NCBI GenBank assembly: GCA_916610825.1
Contig: OU744446.1
Span: 12,396,538 to 12,460,537, forward strand
Direction: 5' to 3'
Source: Haliclystus octoradiatus
Lineage: Eukaryota > Cnidaria > Staurozoa > Stauromedusae > Haliclystidae
DNA: 64,000 nt
Every line of letters starts with the position of its first letter. The stretch's first letter is position 1. Of the stretch, positions 28,401 through 43,400 are shown piece after piece. The notes under the pieces are model-generated. The model searched no databases, was not told the origin of the DNA, and saw only the letters and a list, made by a program, of their open reading frames with translations. Both the position numbers and the translations under genes were made by a program.

Positions 28401-31400
28401 CTTTGTATCAATTGACCAACCAGAATTTATCAAATTACATATCTAGGCCTTCATCACTTATGACGAATTCATCAACGACTTCCAAAAAAGAATTCTAAAC
28501 ACAATAGTACGTCAATAAAAATGACAATACCCCTGGGAGTGTCAACCACTGCAAAAAAAAATGAGACGGTAGGCTAACACTCTACAGAAGGCACCCATAC
28601 CTCTTCTCTATTTGTAGAAGAGTGACTCTTTTTATTGAGAGCAATGATGTTAAATGCTCTTTATTGATCTCAGTCACGACACTGCAGATCAATTTCAACA
28701 GATTTCATGGGAGATAGACCTTGATTGTTAAGATAAAGTCAAGGCTGAGTTAGCCTTGGGGTAATTTGAACCACAGTCGATCAGATATGATCAGATCTGA
28801 AGTTCGGTTACTTTGTTCAAGAACGATCATAAACGCTCGTCGCTCATGAACTTCTTGAACTGTTCATGAACATGAAACGGCCAAATTTTGATGGACTTTT
28901 CCATGTACTGACTGTTCATGAAAGTTCATGAAATGTTCATGAAAATTGGGCCATTTAATGTTCATGAACTCATGGATTTTTTGCAGGGGAAGTGACTACT
29001 CACATTCTAATCCAAGAAAACTGGGAAAAGATGCGAGAGAGCAGTATCTATTTTACATTGATATCATGATAAATTGATGATTAGAAATTAATTATGTTTA
29101 ATTATTTATTAGCGTAGATTATGTTGTTTACAACTTAGCTACCATAAATAACAATATATTTTTTACAAAGTTTTTACGAATTGCCAACATAAAAAAAACC
29201 ATGTACTCCTTCAACTTCTCAGCATCAAAACAGCTTGCTTTAATCTTATTTTCTAATGGATTATTTACAAAATTATTAGAGAAGTATAAAAATAAATCAA
29301 AGTCAAAAGCCGTTTAAATATTTAGCCTACAATAGTTTTTTAATCTAATTTTGAATTGCAATTTACAGACAATGTGTAGGTGACATTGGTATTGTGACAA
29401 TGGTAGGTTGTTATAACTTCACGCAATTAGATTTCACGACAAATTTATCATCTAAATAAAAAACTGCATTTTTAAATCACCAAAATAAAAAGTAAAATAA
29501 TGATTTCAGATTTCAGAAACAGAACAAGTTTGAACATTAATGTAAATTTTCTACAGAAAATTGCCTTAATGCCTATTTTTGTCCCAGTTTCTGAGTAGGG
29601 CCCCCTGCGAAAAAGTTCATGAGTTCATGAACTCTTTGTGACTGTTCATGAACTGTTTATGAAGTTGATAAATTGTTCATGAACTGTGCATGAACTGTTC
29701 ATGGAGTTCATGAACTGTTCATTACTTCACAGATTTTTTTCGCAGGGGTTAAGCAATATCAATTTTGATTTCACATAAACAAAAATGTTTGAGTAGCTGA
29801 ATCAATTTGGTATTGCGTAACCCAATTAAGTCAAGTCATAATTGCTACTGATTTTCATTGCATTTAACCGAAATTGCACTTATCCAAAATTGATTAGCAA
29901 CGACTTTCATAAATGGGAATTTCACTTAATTAAATTTACTTGAGTGGGTTACACTGAAGCGATTAGTTATATGCAAATAGATTCACATTAGGCTACATTA
30001 TTCCCACGTCCCATTTCCAGAAAAGTTCAGCTAGGAAGAAAACTTCAGGAATATCCATGTAGACAAGGCTACTCTTTTAGCGGTAATACAGTAAGGTATA
30101 AAATTCAAATGTCTATAAAAGCATCAATAAATATTCCTATAATTTCTGACCATCGATAAAAGTTTCATGCAGGATATCAGTTAGCAAAATGTTAGTAATT
30201 TCGATTGATGTAGAGAATTTTGAAATATATGAATATGTCAGTTAAGCTTACCCATATGTAAGGCAAAGGCTTAATAGATTCTTTGGTCTTGCTGTTATTT
30301 TCAATGGTAATATTATAATGAGTATTGTCTTCTGTGCCAGGACATTGCAACAATGTTTCACCGTTTGCAAGGGATGCTTTGCTGACTCCAATTGTAGTGC
30401 ATCTATCTTTTATACATATACGCTGACTATAACTATCAGGTAAAACTGTTTTTTCATTGTCAACAAGCAGTTGGACTATATATTTTCTCTTTCTAGGCGA
30501 AGATGGTAATGATAATAATGCTTTTTCAAGGGCTTTCTCTTTTGATTCCAGTGTTTCAAAGGGCATCTCGGTATCTCTTTGCATAGATGTTCCCTGGTCT
30601 TTACATTTTACCTTTTTTTTAGGTGTAGCCTTATCTTCAGATGTTACAGTGTGTTTTGATAATAACTTTGCACGACGTATTTTTGCACGACTTTCGCGGA
30701 CACGTAATTTATTTGCATGACGCATATATGCCATTTCATCTGCAGTTGCAGTTAATTCCATTAGTCTTCTGGATTTCCTTTTAGCTTCTCTAGCTTTCTC
30801 CAGGTATAGTTGGTATGCTACAGGATTGTTCTTTATATTGGCCCGGTGCTTTGCTTGGCGTTCTTTAGCCGACACAGGACCTGTGGTTCCCTGAACACTT
30901 CTTTTAACACTCTTAGCTGACTGAGTAAAATTAAATTTTCAGTAGGTTAGGGATATGGACAATTGTGACGGTGGGAGCATGTAAACAATAAGTAGCATCC
31001 TTTAAATGATACAATTTTTGCAATCAATGAAGTTCCTTGAAAATGTTTGTTTCATAAAACTTGTTTGTATAGGCTTGAAAACAAAATATTAGGCCTATAA
31101 AACTTGACTGTTCGGAAACAACACTCTTGAATTTTCAAAACAAAATGACTAATATGTTCGCCTTCCTTTTAGGGTAATGAGTACAACAATAGATTATCAC
31201 AATACTTCAACAAATTTGGATAGGGGATATGAGTTACATACTAAATAAATGAATAAATAAAGACACAATAATAAATTAATTTCTTTATAACTATTGAAAC
31301 AATTCTTAGAGTGCATATCACGGATATTGGGAGAGGGATACTGCTTCATCAAATACAGAAAAATGTCCCTCTTATGGAAAATAAATGGGTTCCTATTGGT

Positions 31401-34400
31401 AGAAAAGTGGTGAGACACAAAAATAACCCAAACGCAACACTTTGATCGCATGCTTGTAGAATGTAGGGGTAAAGGATCACACAAAGCAAAAAAAAATTAT
31501 ATCTATTTGTGTGCCGAAATTGTAACAGTTTAAAAAGACAATATTAGGCCTATTGAGGCAATTCCATGATAATCTAAATATCATTTTGATATTTAATGAT
31601 TTCAAATTTGAAGTAAAAAGTTCCTTTCAAAAAATATCTTTGATGAAATAATAGAATATTGAAAAGTAGGCCTACTCTGTTTCACTTTACGTTTTCATAA
31701 TCTTGATTTTCAATCGAACAAATTACTTTACAATGGTCTACTGAGTAGGCTACTGTCAGATAAAGCAGTATGTCTACATGTGTGTCAGATTGTAATTCTA
31801 CAATATCCAGATAATTTATTAAAGCCTGGTTCCCATATAGCAAATTTGCCGGCGACACTGCCTGCGATTATGCCGGCGGGAGGGCCGGCGACGAATCGTA
31901 AGTAAATTATCACCTTTCAGGGTATTGTTCTACCGGAAGCCGTTACGTTGGCTGTGACTGTCTCAAAAGTTGAACTGGTTCAACTTTTGCGGTTGCTGTA
32001 AGCCAGCATATCAAAGACCCCGACATCCGCCGTAAGCATTTAATGGATACTATTGTTAAACGATACATCACATGGTCAACGTTATCCAATGAAATCAGTT
32101 GACAAAAAACGTGGGTTTGTTTCCCGCCAATATTTAATTAAAATGATATAATATTATAATGATATTGTTAATCTGTATATTATATTAAAATAAAATACAC
32201 TAAATTATGCTGAAATACTGAATGTACTATATTATGATTAATTAATGGTTAATAAAGTGTTTAGAACTAAAATATAGTAGAACGTGATAAAATATGTTGC
32301 ATGCTACTATGTAATTTGTAAAGAAGGGAGAGACAATTGATCAGGGCAACTTCATCTATTCAGGTTGTCGCTGGCGCGGCTGCAGTAGCCTGCGTTCAGC
32401 GCCGGCATGCCCCGGCGCGGCTGCAGTAGCCTGCATTCAGCGCCGGCATGCCCCCGGTAGCCTGCGGTTCATCGCCGGCCCTACCGCCGTCACGATCACA
32501 GATAGTGTCGCCGACAAATTTGCTATATGCGAACCAGGCTTAAACCAATTGCTGCTTTAAATTATAGTAGGCCCTATTCCTAAAATGATTTGGCAAATAA
32601 TTGATCAAAAATTGTTCAAGTTAAATTTCAAACGAAACAGTTTTGAAATTCTGAATGCGACAGTCAAACTTTGAGTTATAAAGAACATGTGGTTTACTTG
32701 ACGTTGATAAAACAAAAGTTATAACACTTGACAAACAGCATGAGATTTGATCGAGTTGTTATACTTTGTAATGTTATATATTAAGTTACAGTAGGCCTAC
32801 TACCTAAATCAAAAACTTTGGGTTCGTCAATTGCAATCACATTAAAATCCTTGAATTATTTTTAATACACTGTAATTTATCCAGATTAACATTTAGTAAA
32901 TTAGCATTTAGATTAAATATAAACTAAAGTCTTGTTGAACAGTGTTTTGAACCAATAAATCAGTGGTAGGCCTACACCACTAACCAATATGATTAATCAT
33001 TTGGGTAGGTCTAACTATTATCTGATTAACCAAATGTTTTTTTTCTGATCAATCAGATTCAGTGCATATCTAGGCTAAATAGAATAAATCTGTAGCCTAG
33101 AATTGAATCTGAATTGAATCTGATCCAATCAGAATACTCTAGGGAGAGCCTGCTCTGACCCCTAAGTATGATATTAGGTTACAATTTAACAATTTATTGT
33201 GTGGTTTGTGATCTTGAGATCAGGTGGGGATGTGTGTTGAACATAATTATGTTTAATAAATACATTGTAAATGGTCTGTAGTAATTATGTATAAAAAAAA
33301 TCAAGAGTTTATAAGTCATCAAGACATTCCTGTTTGAGTTCTTGGAGAGAGCAGATAATAAATAATTACTTCGATCAATTACTAGTACAGTCATTATACT
33401 GAAAAATAATCCCAAACACATCAATAGCAAATTTATGAGAAAAAAATGAGACTAGTAATTAAAATAACATGATTATTGTTGCAGCCTCCTGCTGGAGATT
33501 TCTATCTATAGATACAAACTTTATAATTTTAAACCAATACAATTTTTTTCGCACAAGACTGAAGTATATGTTTCGTTTCAGAGTGTCTTGGTTTTGTGTT
33601 AGCTGACACTACCTTTGACACCTTTGTCAAAAGCTTTTTTCGCTGGCTTAGATTTTCTAGAGTTTTGATGTGTTGTTAAGTATTAAATTCTGGCACTAAA
33701 TCCTGCCAAAAAAGTTTCTGTTGCAATTACTGGTGGGTCACTTCATATAATGACTGTTCTATACTGTGACATTTATGTCACCTTTGCATTGGCCATTTGG
33801 CTATAGTCTTACACACACAACTAGCACAATGGGCAAATGAATTTACATACCTGGCTAAAATCTAATCCGGCATCTGGTTTTGGGTGTGGACTTGCAATTT
33901 CAGTTGATAGACGTGATACCTTCTTTCTTTCCCTTTTTCCTTCCACCAAAACATCTTTATCGAATAAGCCTTCAACAAAACACACAAATTTCGAAATACA
34001 CTCTAGGTTAACTTTGAGGGATAAAATTGTTATATAAACTTGATATTTTATTTGTATAGTATTTTTTACTTTAATTCATATCTAAGCATAATACCCAGTG
34101 AAATATATTGCTCTAGATTAGAGGTCTGCAATTAGCAAAGTCTTTTGCAGTCTGAAACCATAAAATATGTCTTGATCAATACCAATTGCATGTTCCTATC
34201 GTTTATTAGTTTTTGATATTTTATCAACTTTTATATTTTATTTATTATATTAATTATATTTTGGATTTCAAAACTCATTAATAGTTAACTCTATTCGAGC
34301 ATAGTACAAAGCATTTATCCGTTTAAATGACATATTCGACTACGTCAAAAAACTGCAAATGTCGTGATGCTCACACTCACGCGATGTTGTTTTTAAATTT

Positions 34401-37400
34401 GAATTATTCAATACTTGAAGATGTTAAATACATTTTATTTGGTTGATTTTCACAAAGGTAAGATAATTTTATGGCCTGTTTAAAACTCTTTAAAACACAA
34501 ATCTGAGTTAGACTATCTTGGTTCTATTAAATATCTTGATCAAACCCATTCATCTGTAAACAACGATAGGCCTATACTGTATTGTGTTCGGGGATAACAG
34601 TAAAGTTCACTAAAATTGTAATTTAAATCAAGTTAATTTTAAATTAGTTAGCAGGTAATTGCAGATGCTAAAAATGTTTAAAGTGCCTATGAAACGATAA
34701 AATGGGTTTTCAGATTTTTACAGATTATGAATCTGCATGTCTAACTTAGTACCATCGCGATATTTTTTGTTGAAAATTCGATGCCTAAGGTATATTTTTG
34801 GCATCACAAAGGTGCTATATTTTGGATGATTTTGGGGACAGGCGCCTGGGCAGCGGCTGTGACGTCAAGAGTTGTACACGCGAATTTCACTGCAATCGCT
34901 CAAACCACAAACACAGGTTCTTACTGCTTCTTTCTTCTGCTTGAAAAACAACGTCTGATTTTGATCAAGCAGAACTTAATTCTGGTTTAGAATGTATTTT
35001 ATCAAGCCATGAAGAGACATTATCCTTTCAACTTCAACACATCCTTGGCAAGGTGAAGTAATTGCTCTGAACGTCCAAAGTAGTTCTGAAAAACGCCATT
35101 ACGAAGAGGATGAAGAAACATTTTTTGGGGCTTTTGAAGGCAAGATTGGAGGGGAAAAAGGTTTTAGTGTTTGGTAAGTGGTTATTATGAATGATGTAGA
35201 AACTCAGACAACATTAGGTAGCTTAGCTGATCATTTTCTGAATAATGTTAAGTCTGATAGTCCAGACCAACCTAAATATCCTTTTCGAAAAACAATTGCA
35301 CGTGTAGTCTATTGAATATTTCACCTCTACATTCTACTTTTTTATGGATTTGTAGACTTATGTAAGATCAATTTATCACATTTCATTGTAAGTGTGAGTG
35401 AATTATGTGAAAATATTTCCTGGCAAGTCCTAGAGAATGCAGTCTTCCTGAGGTTGGAATTCAAAATAATGCTGATGTTTGATGGAAATCCTTCAAAACT
35501 TCAATATACTAACCAGCCAGCACAGTTACTACAGTGCTACAATAAAAACAACTCTACCGTCTTGTAGACTGTAATTGAGATATCGTACCGGCAGACAACG
35601 GGTACAGAAGGAATGCCAACGAAACGTATATGTAGTAAACAATTATCCAATAGACAATAAATATCAGTTGAAACATTCTCAAATATTCTCAAAGAAAATC
35701 AAATTACATTTATTGACAAATAAATATAAGGAATACACTCCCAGCAAACACTGACGGTCAGGGGACGTCCCCAGTGAGTCTGGAAGGTTTCACAGCGGTC
35801 AGTCACAATTATACAGCTATACAACGTCCCTCAACGTCGTGTCAGGGTCCCAAACACTTTTATAAAACTATTTTCATGTGTTTACGTCATAAGTGCCGAC
35901 TAGGTCGCAAAATTACGGCTTGGCAACCTACGTATTTTTGATCGATTGGAGACGTGATGTAAACAATCACACCCAGTTTGAATTGCAGAAAATAGGCGCC
36001 AGAAAGTTTCACAACACATTTTTATAACGGCCGCTCTGGAGCTTCCGTGTTGATGAAGTTGGAATTTATATAATCGTTCAATATCTCTCGGGATTTTTAA
36101 AGGTAAGATACTCTTGAAAATTCAATACAGTTTAGCTATTGAAAATATATACTTGCTGATTGTTTATACTGAGGTAGTCTTATGTTTGCTTTATTGTAGA
36201 TTAGATTTCAATTAATGTTTTCGACACAGTTTTTGTAAGCGAAATGTCTACTTCTTCGATGTGTCACTGTCAAAAAATGAGACTGCCAGGTAAAATATTA
36301 CAACCTCATTGCTATAGTTCAGTATAAACTAAATAATGTTTATAATAATACTTTTAATGATCTTGAATTCAAGCTTATTTATCTGCAGCTGAATTGAAAA
36401 ACCGAATAACAATGTTACCTTCGCCGCTCATTCCATCAAACTTATACCGAAGGTAAATCTATCAAAACGCTGCCTAATTATTCTTCAAAACATCATTTTT
36501 TAGTTGTCTATATTTCATGTATTGTATGATCATACTATACCAGTTACTGACCTATAATTTCTATATATTTATTTATCTACAGCGCTGAATTAATAAACAG
36601 ATTTCCTTCACCTTACATCGACATTTTCCCAGAGGTAAATATATCAAAGACGCTGTATTAATCCTTAATTTCTTACATGATGTTTGAGTTGTCTATATTT
36701 ATGATTTAATATTAATAATAATATTCTTTATTATTTCTGTTAAAGATTTAATCTGAATCACTAGTGATATTGCCAGCCACGCCGAGAGGAACATATTTGG
36801 AAATATATTATTGGGTTTTATTGCAACAAAATGGCTGATGTATTCCTAGATCTACAACTACTTAGAACTTCGATGTTGGATTATTATTACAAAAGATGGT
36901 TATAAAATCTGGGATTTATATTATTAGCAGACATTGTTTACGGATTTGGTTATCACAACGAAAGTACCTGTGGATTTAGCTACTAATGGCGTATCGAATA
37001 TATTATTTGTATTGACAATTTGTGTGAAATTTATCAACATTCATTAAAGGAATTCCTTTAACTAACTTGAACGGTAGAAGATAAACACTTGTAAGAAAGA
37101 TCTCGTAACTATCATTTTAACTCAACTATGAACGTTTTATTTTATGTTTAATAAATTGAATGCGTTTGAAAACACAACACTTTGTAGTTTTCTTTCATGT
37201 TAAATACTTTTAAACAGAATAGTGTAAACTGTGACCTTCATGCGTGGCATATATTGCCAAAGGCGAGGCAAATATCTCGCAAATCAACGTCAGAGTTTAG
37301 TCACCGGAGGGTCTCCATGAAGGTCTCCTAGACGATCTGGTAACGTCACCGCGGCGTAAAAAATTGTCTACTGGTACACTGTCGATAGACGTCCAAAGAG

Positions 37401-40400
37401 ACGTCTCGGAGACTGTCCATCGACCTTCGTAGACGTCTCCTGACGTTGCAGGGACGTCTCCGTGTTTGCTGGGCTGATGTCTTTACAACATATTTCTGGA
37501 GCACGCTTGCATTGATCTTTTACACAATTCTCAGAGATGCGGCATGTTTCTGCACGATGGATATGTGGGTCTCTCAAATGGGAAACATTTCGCAGGCGCT
37601 GCGCTGCCAGCATGCATTTATCATAATACATCCAGATGCACCAAGTTTCTGAATAGCTGAACACCTGGATACCTGGCTGCAACAATGAAAAACTGTAAAC
37701 ACTGTTAACAATCAATTGTCAGAAAATAATCTCTCCGTCCTTCGAATATAAAGTCTGACAGATGATTTTGCCTTCTGGAATTCTAGAACGTTTCAAAATT
37801 TTCAAAATTTTGCCTAAAGAACGTAAAAACATATTTAAGATAGCCATTTGGAAACTAGGATTGCAGTTGCAGGATTCCCAGTTCTGTTTGACCCTGCCAA
37901 AAATGAAATTATGTGCACTTGGTATCACTTGGTACCAATGAATATTCTCCTTACTCTGAAGCAATATATATGAGGCAGTTTTGATGCTGATTTTAAATCA
38001 TCTCACAATCTAAACACACATGAATGGTGATACATGTTATAGCAGATTCTGATCAAGTTTTATCGTTTGGTGACTTGTTGACTCAAGCAATTAACTAAAA
38101 ATGATCGGCATTACTAGTAGGGGAGACCGGGGAGACTTGGACCACTTTTCACATTTTTAATTAATAAAATTATTGCGGTTGTGAAAATGTAACAAATTTT
38201 ATGTTATTAATTAGCCAACATGCTCAATTCAAAAGGGTAAGAATATCAATTACACAAATGAAGCAGTTTTTCAAATATTTAGTGCGGAAGACCGACCATT
38301 TTAGAGGGGAAACTTGGGACACGGTGGGGTGACATGGATCAGGCATATTTTCTCAAAATTTCATTAAATAACAAACAAATTTACTTTCCAGTACCAGACA
38401 CAACAGCTGTTGCTTTGACTTAGGGATTTTATTTGATCAAAATTAAGCCAGCAACAAGTAATTTTAGCATTACTAAAGAACATTAAGTTTTGACACACCT
38501 GTCATCAATCTAATTGTAATTGATCTAGCAACTTTATCTCCACAAAGTTTAAAAGTCAAATACTGTGCATATAAATGAAAACAAACTCATATCTCAACCA
38601 AATGCAATTAGTTTCTCATTCATCGTTGATGCTAAAATGCGCTGTTCCATGTCTCCCCGTTTCACTTCCCAGCAAAAAATGAGGTGGCACTCCTCATCAA
38701 CAGGAATGTAGGGGAGAGCGGGGTGAATTGGAACAAAATTTCCAAAAAATGATCTAGCTCAAAAAGTTCTTGCACTATTGGCGTTATATGTCATTTTGTA
38801 GATAAATTATTGAATATTACGACATCATTGCTCTTAATTCGAATAAAATAGTGACTGGAACACAATTTCAGATTTTATACGAAAAAGTGAAAACGCCAAA
38901 TTTCGGAAATATGAGGGTGAAACGGAATGCCTCAACCAAATCTTTACTTATCCATTAAATTCACTGAAACGCCAATATCCTTTACATTTACCATTAAGGA
39001 TTCAGTATACTCAAATTCAGAAATTATACATAACAATCTATAATTTTAAATAATATTTCAAAGCAACAAAATGTTTCTTACTTATATCCACCAAGTATCA
39101 AATGTAGTAAAAGTTCCTTAAAACCATTCAATAAATGCTTCATTTATTTTTCTATATTATCCATACAACATTAACATAGTGATAAACTTCTTTAGCCTTT
39201 CAAATCAACTCTTTTCAAATATATTTAGTCCAATTTCTTTACATAAGTTAGTTTTCAGTACGCGCGCTGATCCAATGTTGATGTTCTATTCAAGGTGTTA
39301 CCATTTCGCAACTCCATGAGATCTCTGTGCAATCTTGCTACGCCTTATAGGTGACAACAGTAGGATTTGACATTGAAGTGCAAATTACTGTGGGAATTTA
39401 CTTAAAATATCCACAATTCAAAACAGTCTATTCTCAACAATTTCAAAAATAGCTGCAAAGCAAAGCCGCTTGCACATATATAACAAATTAGCGAGAATCA
39501 AAGGCATAAAAACAATCATGTTATTGGACAGTAAGACCTTCATAATTCTTCTTTTCTGATTAAAGATATTAAGATTTTCTAATAAAAAATGTTTAACAGT
39601 AAGAATTCATTGTTTATTATCATTACATTACAGGATTAATTTGGTCAACGGACTACTTTATTTTTAAATTCACACTGGAATTCAATTGCCCCACTCCTTG
39701 TGCGTTCAGTGCTGCCAATAACGATCGGAGAAGGCAAAACATTAACTATGTCGTCTCTATTTACATAAGCTATGTCTTTTGAAGCAGGTTTGATAAATTT
39801 ATTACTTTGCCTTTTATAAAAATCTACTTTAATCTCTTTGTTTATAGAATTAATTTCCAGAACTTCAGCCACGTAATATACAAAATGCTTTTTTCCAATA
39901 AATTTGACCAAAACAAAAGATCCTACCGAAAGCAGTTCAATGTTATTTATTTCAGTACTGGGCTTTTCACTTTCAGTTTCGAATACATTATTCGTTCTGT
40001 CCATGCTGACCTCCGCTGCCTCTTCCCCGTTACATCCCTCGTCCGATCCTGATTGGCCAGCCTCTTTACTAAACAAGCACTTCCATTTGTCTCTGGTTTT
40101 GTGATTGATCACTTTTTTCGTTCTTTGTTTTTGCGGTGTTCTGTCTTTCTGTTTGACATCAATGCTTGAAACTTTCTTTTCGCTTCGAATTCGTTGCAAT
40201 TCAGGTGTAGAAGTGGCAACCATTGAACGACCTGGTTTTCGACCTTTCCGTGTACTTTTGGTCGGTGTTGCTGCTCTTGGGTATTGCCGAACTTGATCTG
40301 GTGTTATGAACTTCTTCTTTGGCTTTGGTTTAATTGAAATAACAATGTCATCGTCTGATTCTATTGAAGATGGCGCTGTAGCGTTTTCACTCCCACTCGA

Positions 40401-43400
40401 TTGATTTGGAGAATTGGATGTTTCCTGACGCTGTTGTTGTATTGGCGTAGAAGCCTTGCATATGGCCTCTGCTGGCAGAAATTCATCATCAGTAAATACA
40501 TTGAGGTTAGTTGCCCATACCCCAGATACTCTGAAGCCAGAGATGATATTTTGTTGGTTTGCTCCTTTAGTCCAAGCTACGCCGACCAATGCTGCTACGT
40601 TGTAAATTGTTATCCGCTTTGATGGATTTGTTATCATCCATGTATTTGCCTCGTTGTTATAATACTTTTTAACAGGACCAAACACTGTCCTATCCAACGG
40701 TTGCATCTTATGGCTGGTGTGTGGCTGCAACGTTGATATATGAATTCCATTTAACTTGGCATACTCAAAAGCTTCAAGATCTAAATGGCTTTCGTGGTTA
40801 TCCATTATTAATATTATTGGTTTAACAATACTACATCTGGTATTGTCCACCATGTGTGAAAGAACTGACCTGAATAGTTTACAATTCATCCAACCAGATT
40901 TAGTGGCAAGACCAAGTGATCCTTCTGGTGCTCCAGGCAGCAGAATTTCTTTAAAGTTTACTCTCGGAAATAAAAATACTGGTGGTAATGCAACACCAGT
41001 GGCTGAAACAATACCGCATATAGTTACTAGAGCACCTCTTTCTCTGCTTACTACTTGACCAACTTGCTTCAATCCAGTTTGAGAAACGACATTGGGTACA
41101 TCTTGAACAGTTGTAAAACCAGATTCATCCAAATTGTATATATCTCGACCTGTTACTTTGGTTTTATCTATTAATGCCTCCAGACGATTGAAGAAACATT
41201 CAACATTATACTTTGTAAATGCCATTGCTCTAGCTATTGAGGTTGTCTCCGGCTTTTTTATTGACAATCTCTACCAGCTTTACCTTTGACGATCCATTGT
41301 GTTGGTATTTTGAGTCCGTTTTTTACAGCCAATTGATAGCACAGCTCACGGATTTTCGCTGGTGTTAATCCATGAAACATTTTGGAGCACTTAATAAGGT
41401 ATTGCTCAATTTCTTCTTCTTGGTCATCGGTGAAAACACGTGTACCACGATACCTATCATCTGCAATTATGATACCAGGATTGTTTCTCTTCGCTTTAAC
41501 GTACCGGTGTAAGGTTGTTTTGGGTATATCCATATTAACAGACACTTCATCTAATGTTTTGCTTGATAAAACTTGCTGTACTGCATCTGTTAGCTCAATT
41601 GAATCAATAACTCTACGATCAGTTTTACGAATGTATGTTCGTGGCATTTTGATAACTTAAATAAATGGCACATTATGAGATTTTACATGGCTTTATTTCT
41701 TTGTATTGTCTAGACTTTATAGTTTAATATCAGATAGTCTCAGTTATATAAACAGTCGAACGCAGTGATTTTATTCACAACTCCGTTTACCTATTTTGCT
41801 GGCTAGACATTTATTCTAGGCAGCTGCCTTGTGCCTTATTTAGAATTATGTTGCTCTAACATGCTGCCAGGCTTGAAACAACCATAGCCAAATGATATTT
41901 TGTATTCGCCATTAATAGGATGGTCTTCCGACGATTTTGATCTATATAATGTTGAATAGATACGGATATATATTTTTTTTTTAAATTTGAATGTATTCTG
42001 ATTGAAATTATCAATTTTGGCTAAACATAGTAGGCCTAGCTACTGGTTTCAATAATCTACTTTGATAAACGTTCACATGCACAGATGCCTAGACACACGC
42101 TGTTTGATCATGCTCTCAACTCTGCATGGTCTGACAAATTTTGGCTCATGTAGCCTTCACCCACTGGCATTTTGAAATTATTCAACTGTTTTTAAAAATG
42201 AATGAAAAACAACATTTATGATAATATTATGTTCCCCACTAACTGTAGAGTAGTGTATATATATCCTAGGCCTACTACTGTTCTGAAGATAAAATTATAA
42301 GATACAACTGAAACATAAAATACCAACACAATATGAATAAAGCATTTAATTTCAGAGTCACTCAATTAAGCTTCATGGTAGTCTTCTTCATTAATAGTAA
42401 GATACATGGTTATACTGAGTAGTAATCTTTTTAACTTTATATAATAACTTTACAATTTTACTTGGAGCACTTTACATTGTTACAACACTTACAATATATA
42501 TGTACAAAATAAAAATCTAGCTACTGTACAAGATTTAAGTTTCTGTTTCCATCTGTTATAGATTTGTTTAATATAGTATTTAAATGGCATTGAAAATATT
42601 TTTGCTCGAGCATATTACTTTCATTCATTTCTGTGGCTCTATGAAAAGTTTACAGTAAAAGTTGTTACAGGCCGACAAAACATGTGAATATTTCAAGACT
42701 CAAATAGGAGCAAACAGGAAGATGCAAAGTCTAGCGGTGCACTTTGAGCTGAAAGTGTTTTGCCGACTTATCAGAAAGGGACGACAAAGTGTAAAAACAC
42801 AGTAAGAGTCACATATCACAATTACTTGTGATGTAAACAGATCAACGTCAAGCAGAAATACCGTTTCACCCCAACGTGAATGTCTAAGCATTTTTGTTAA
42901 TATCATTTTAATCTTAAAGTGGATCAAAACAAAAGTCACGTGGTTTTAATGGTGTCAAATTCCTAACCGAATGATGTCAATATATCCTGTATTGAGTGCG
43001 AGTGCTATGGCGGCCTGGATTCAGCGCTGATGACTTGTGTTAGTGAACAAACTTTTCAAATAGCTCTAGAATCTTTATTAATTTGTCAAATTGTATGGAA
43101 TTTTGGATTTGACCTTACTTTGACATCATATATATGATATCAGAAGCTCAGGTTTGTATTTGAAGCAAAAGTACCATATTCCGATTCACCCCCGTTCCAT
43201 TTCACCCCGCTCTCCCCTATTCAAAAATTTTATATCAAAAGATCCATCAAAGTAAAACCGTTGCAATGGCACCATTCAAAATGGCAATTAAACACTTATT
43301 CTAAAATTAATTGAATCAAAACAGGAATTGTAAAACGCATGACGATCATCGTAAGCTGTACACTAAAATTTCTTGATAACTAGCTATTGTTGGTTATTGA

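Noticed and set aside
33630..33680. Lys-rich stretch on the minus strand (KSKPAKKAFDKGVK) with flanking ag/gt
   Set aside because: At 44 nt it would break the DEK frame between two phase-0 junctions, and phase 0 meets a stop at the third codon.
39807..41058. Several + strand frames of 60-100 codons
   Set aside because: They are antisense shadows of the pogo-type transposase.
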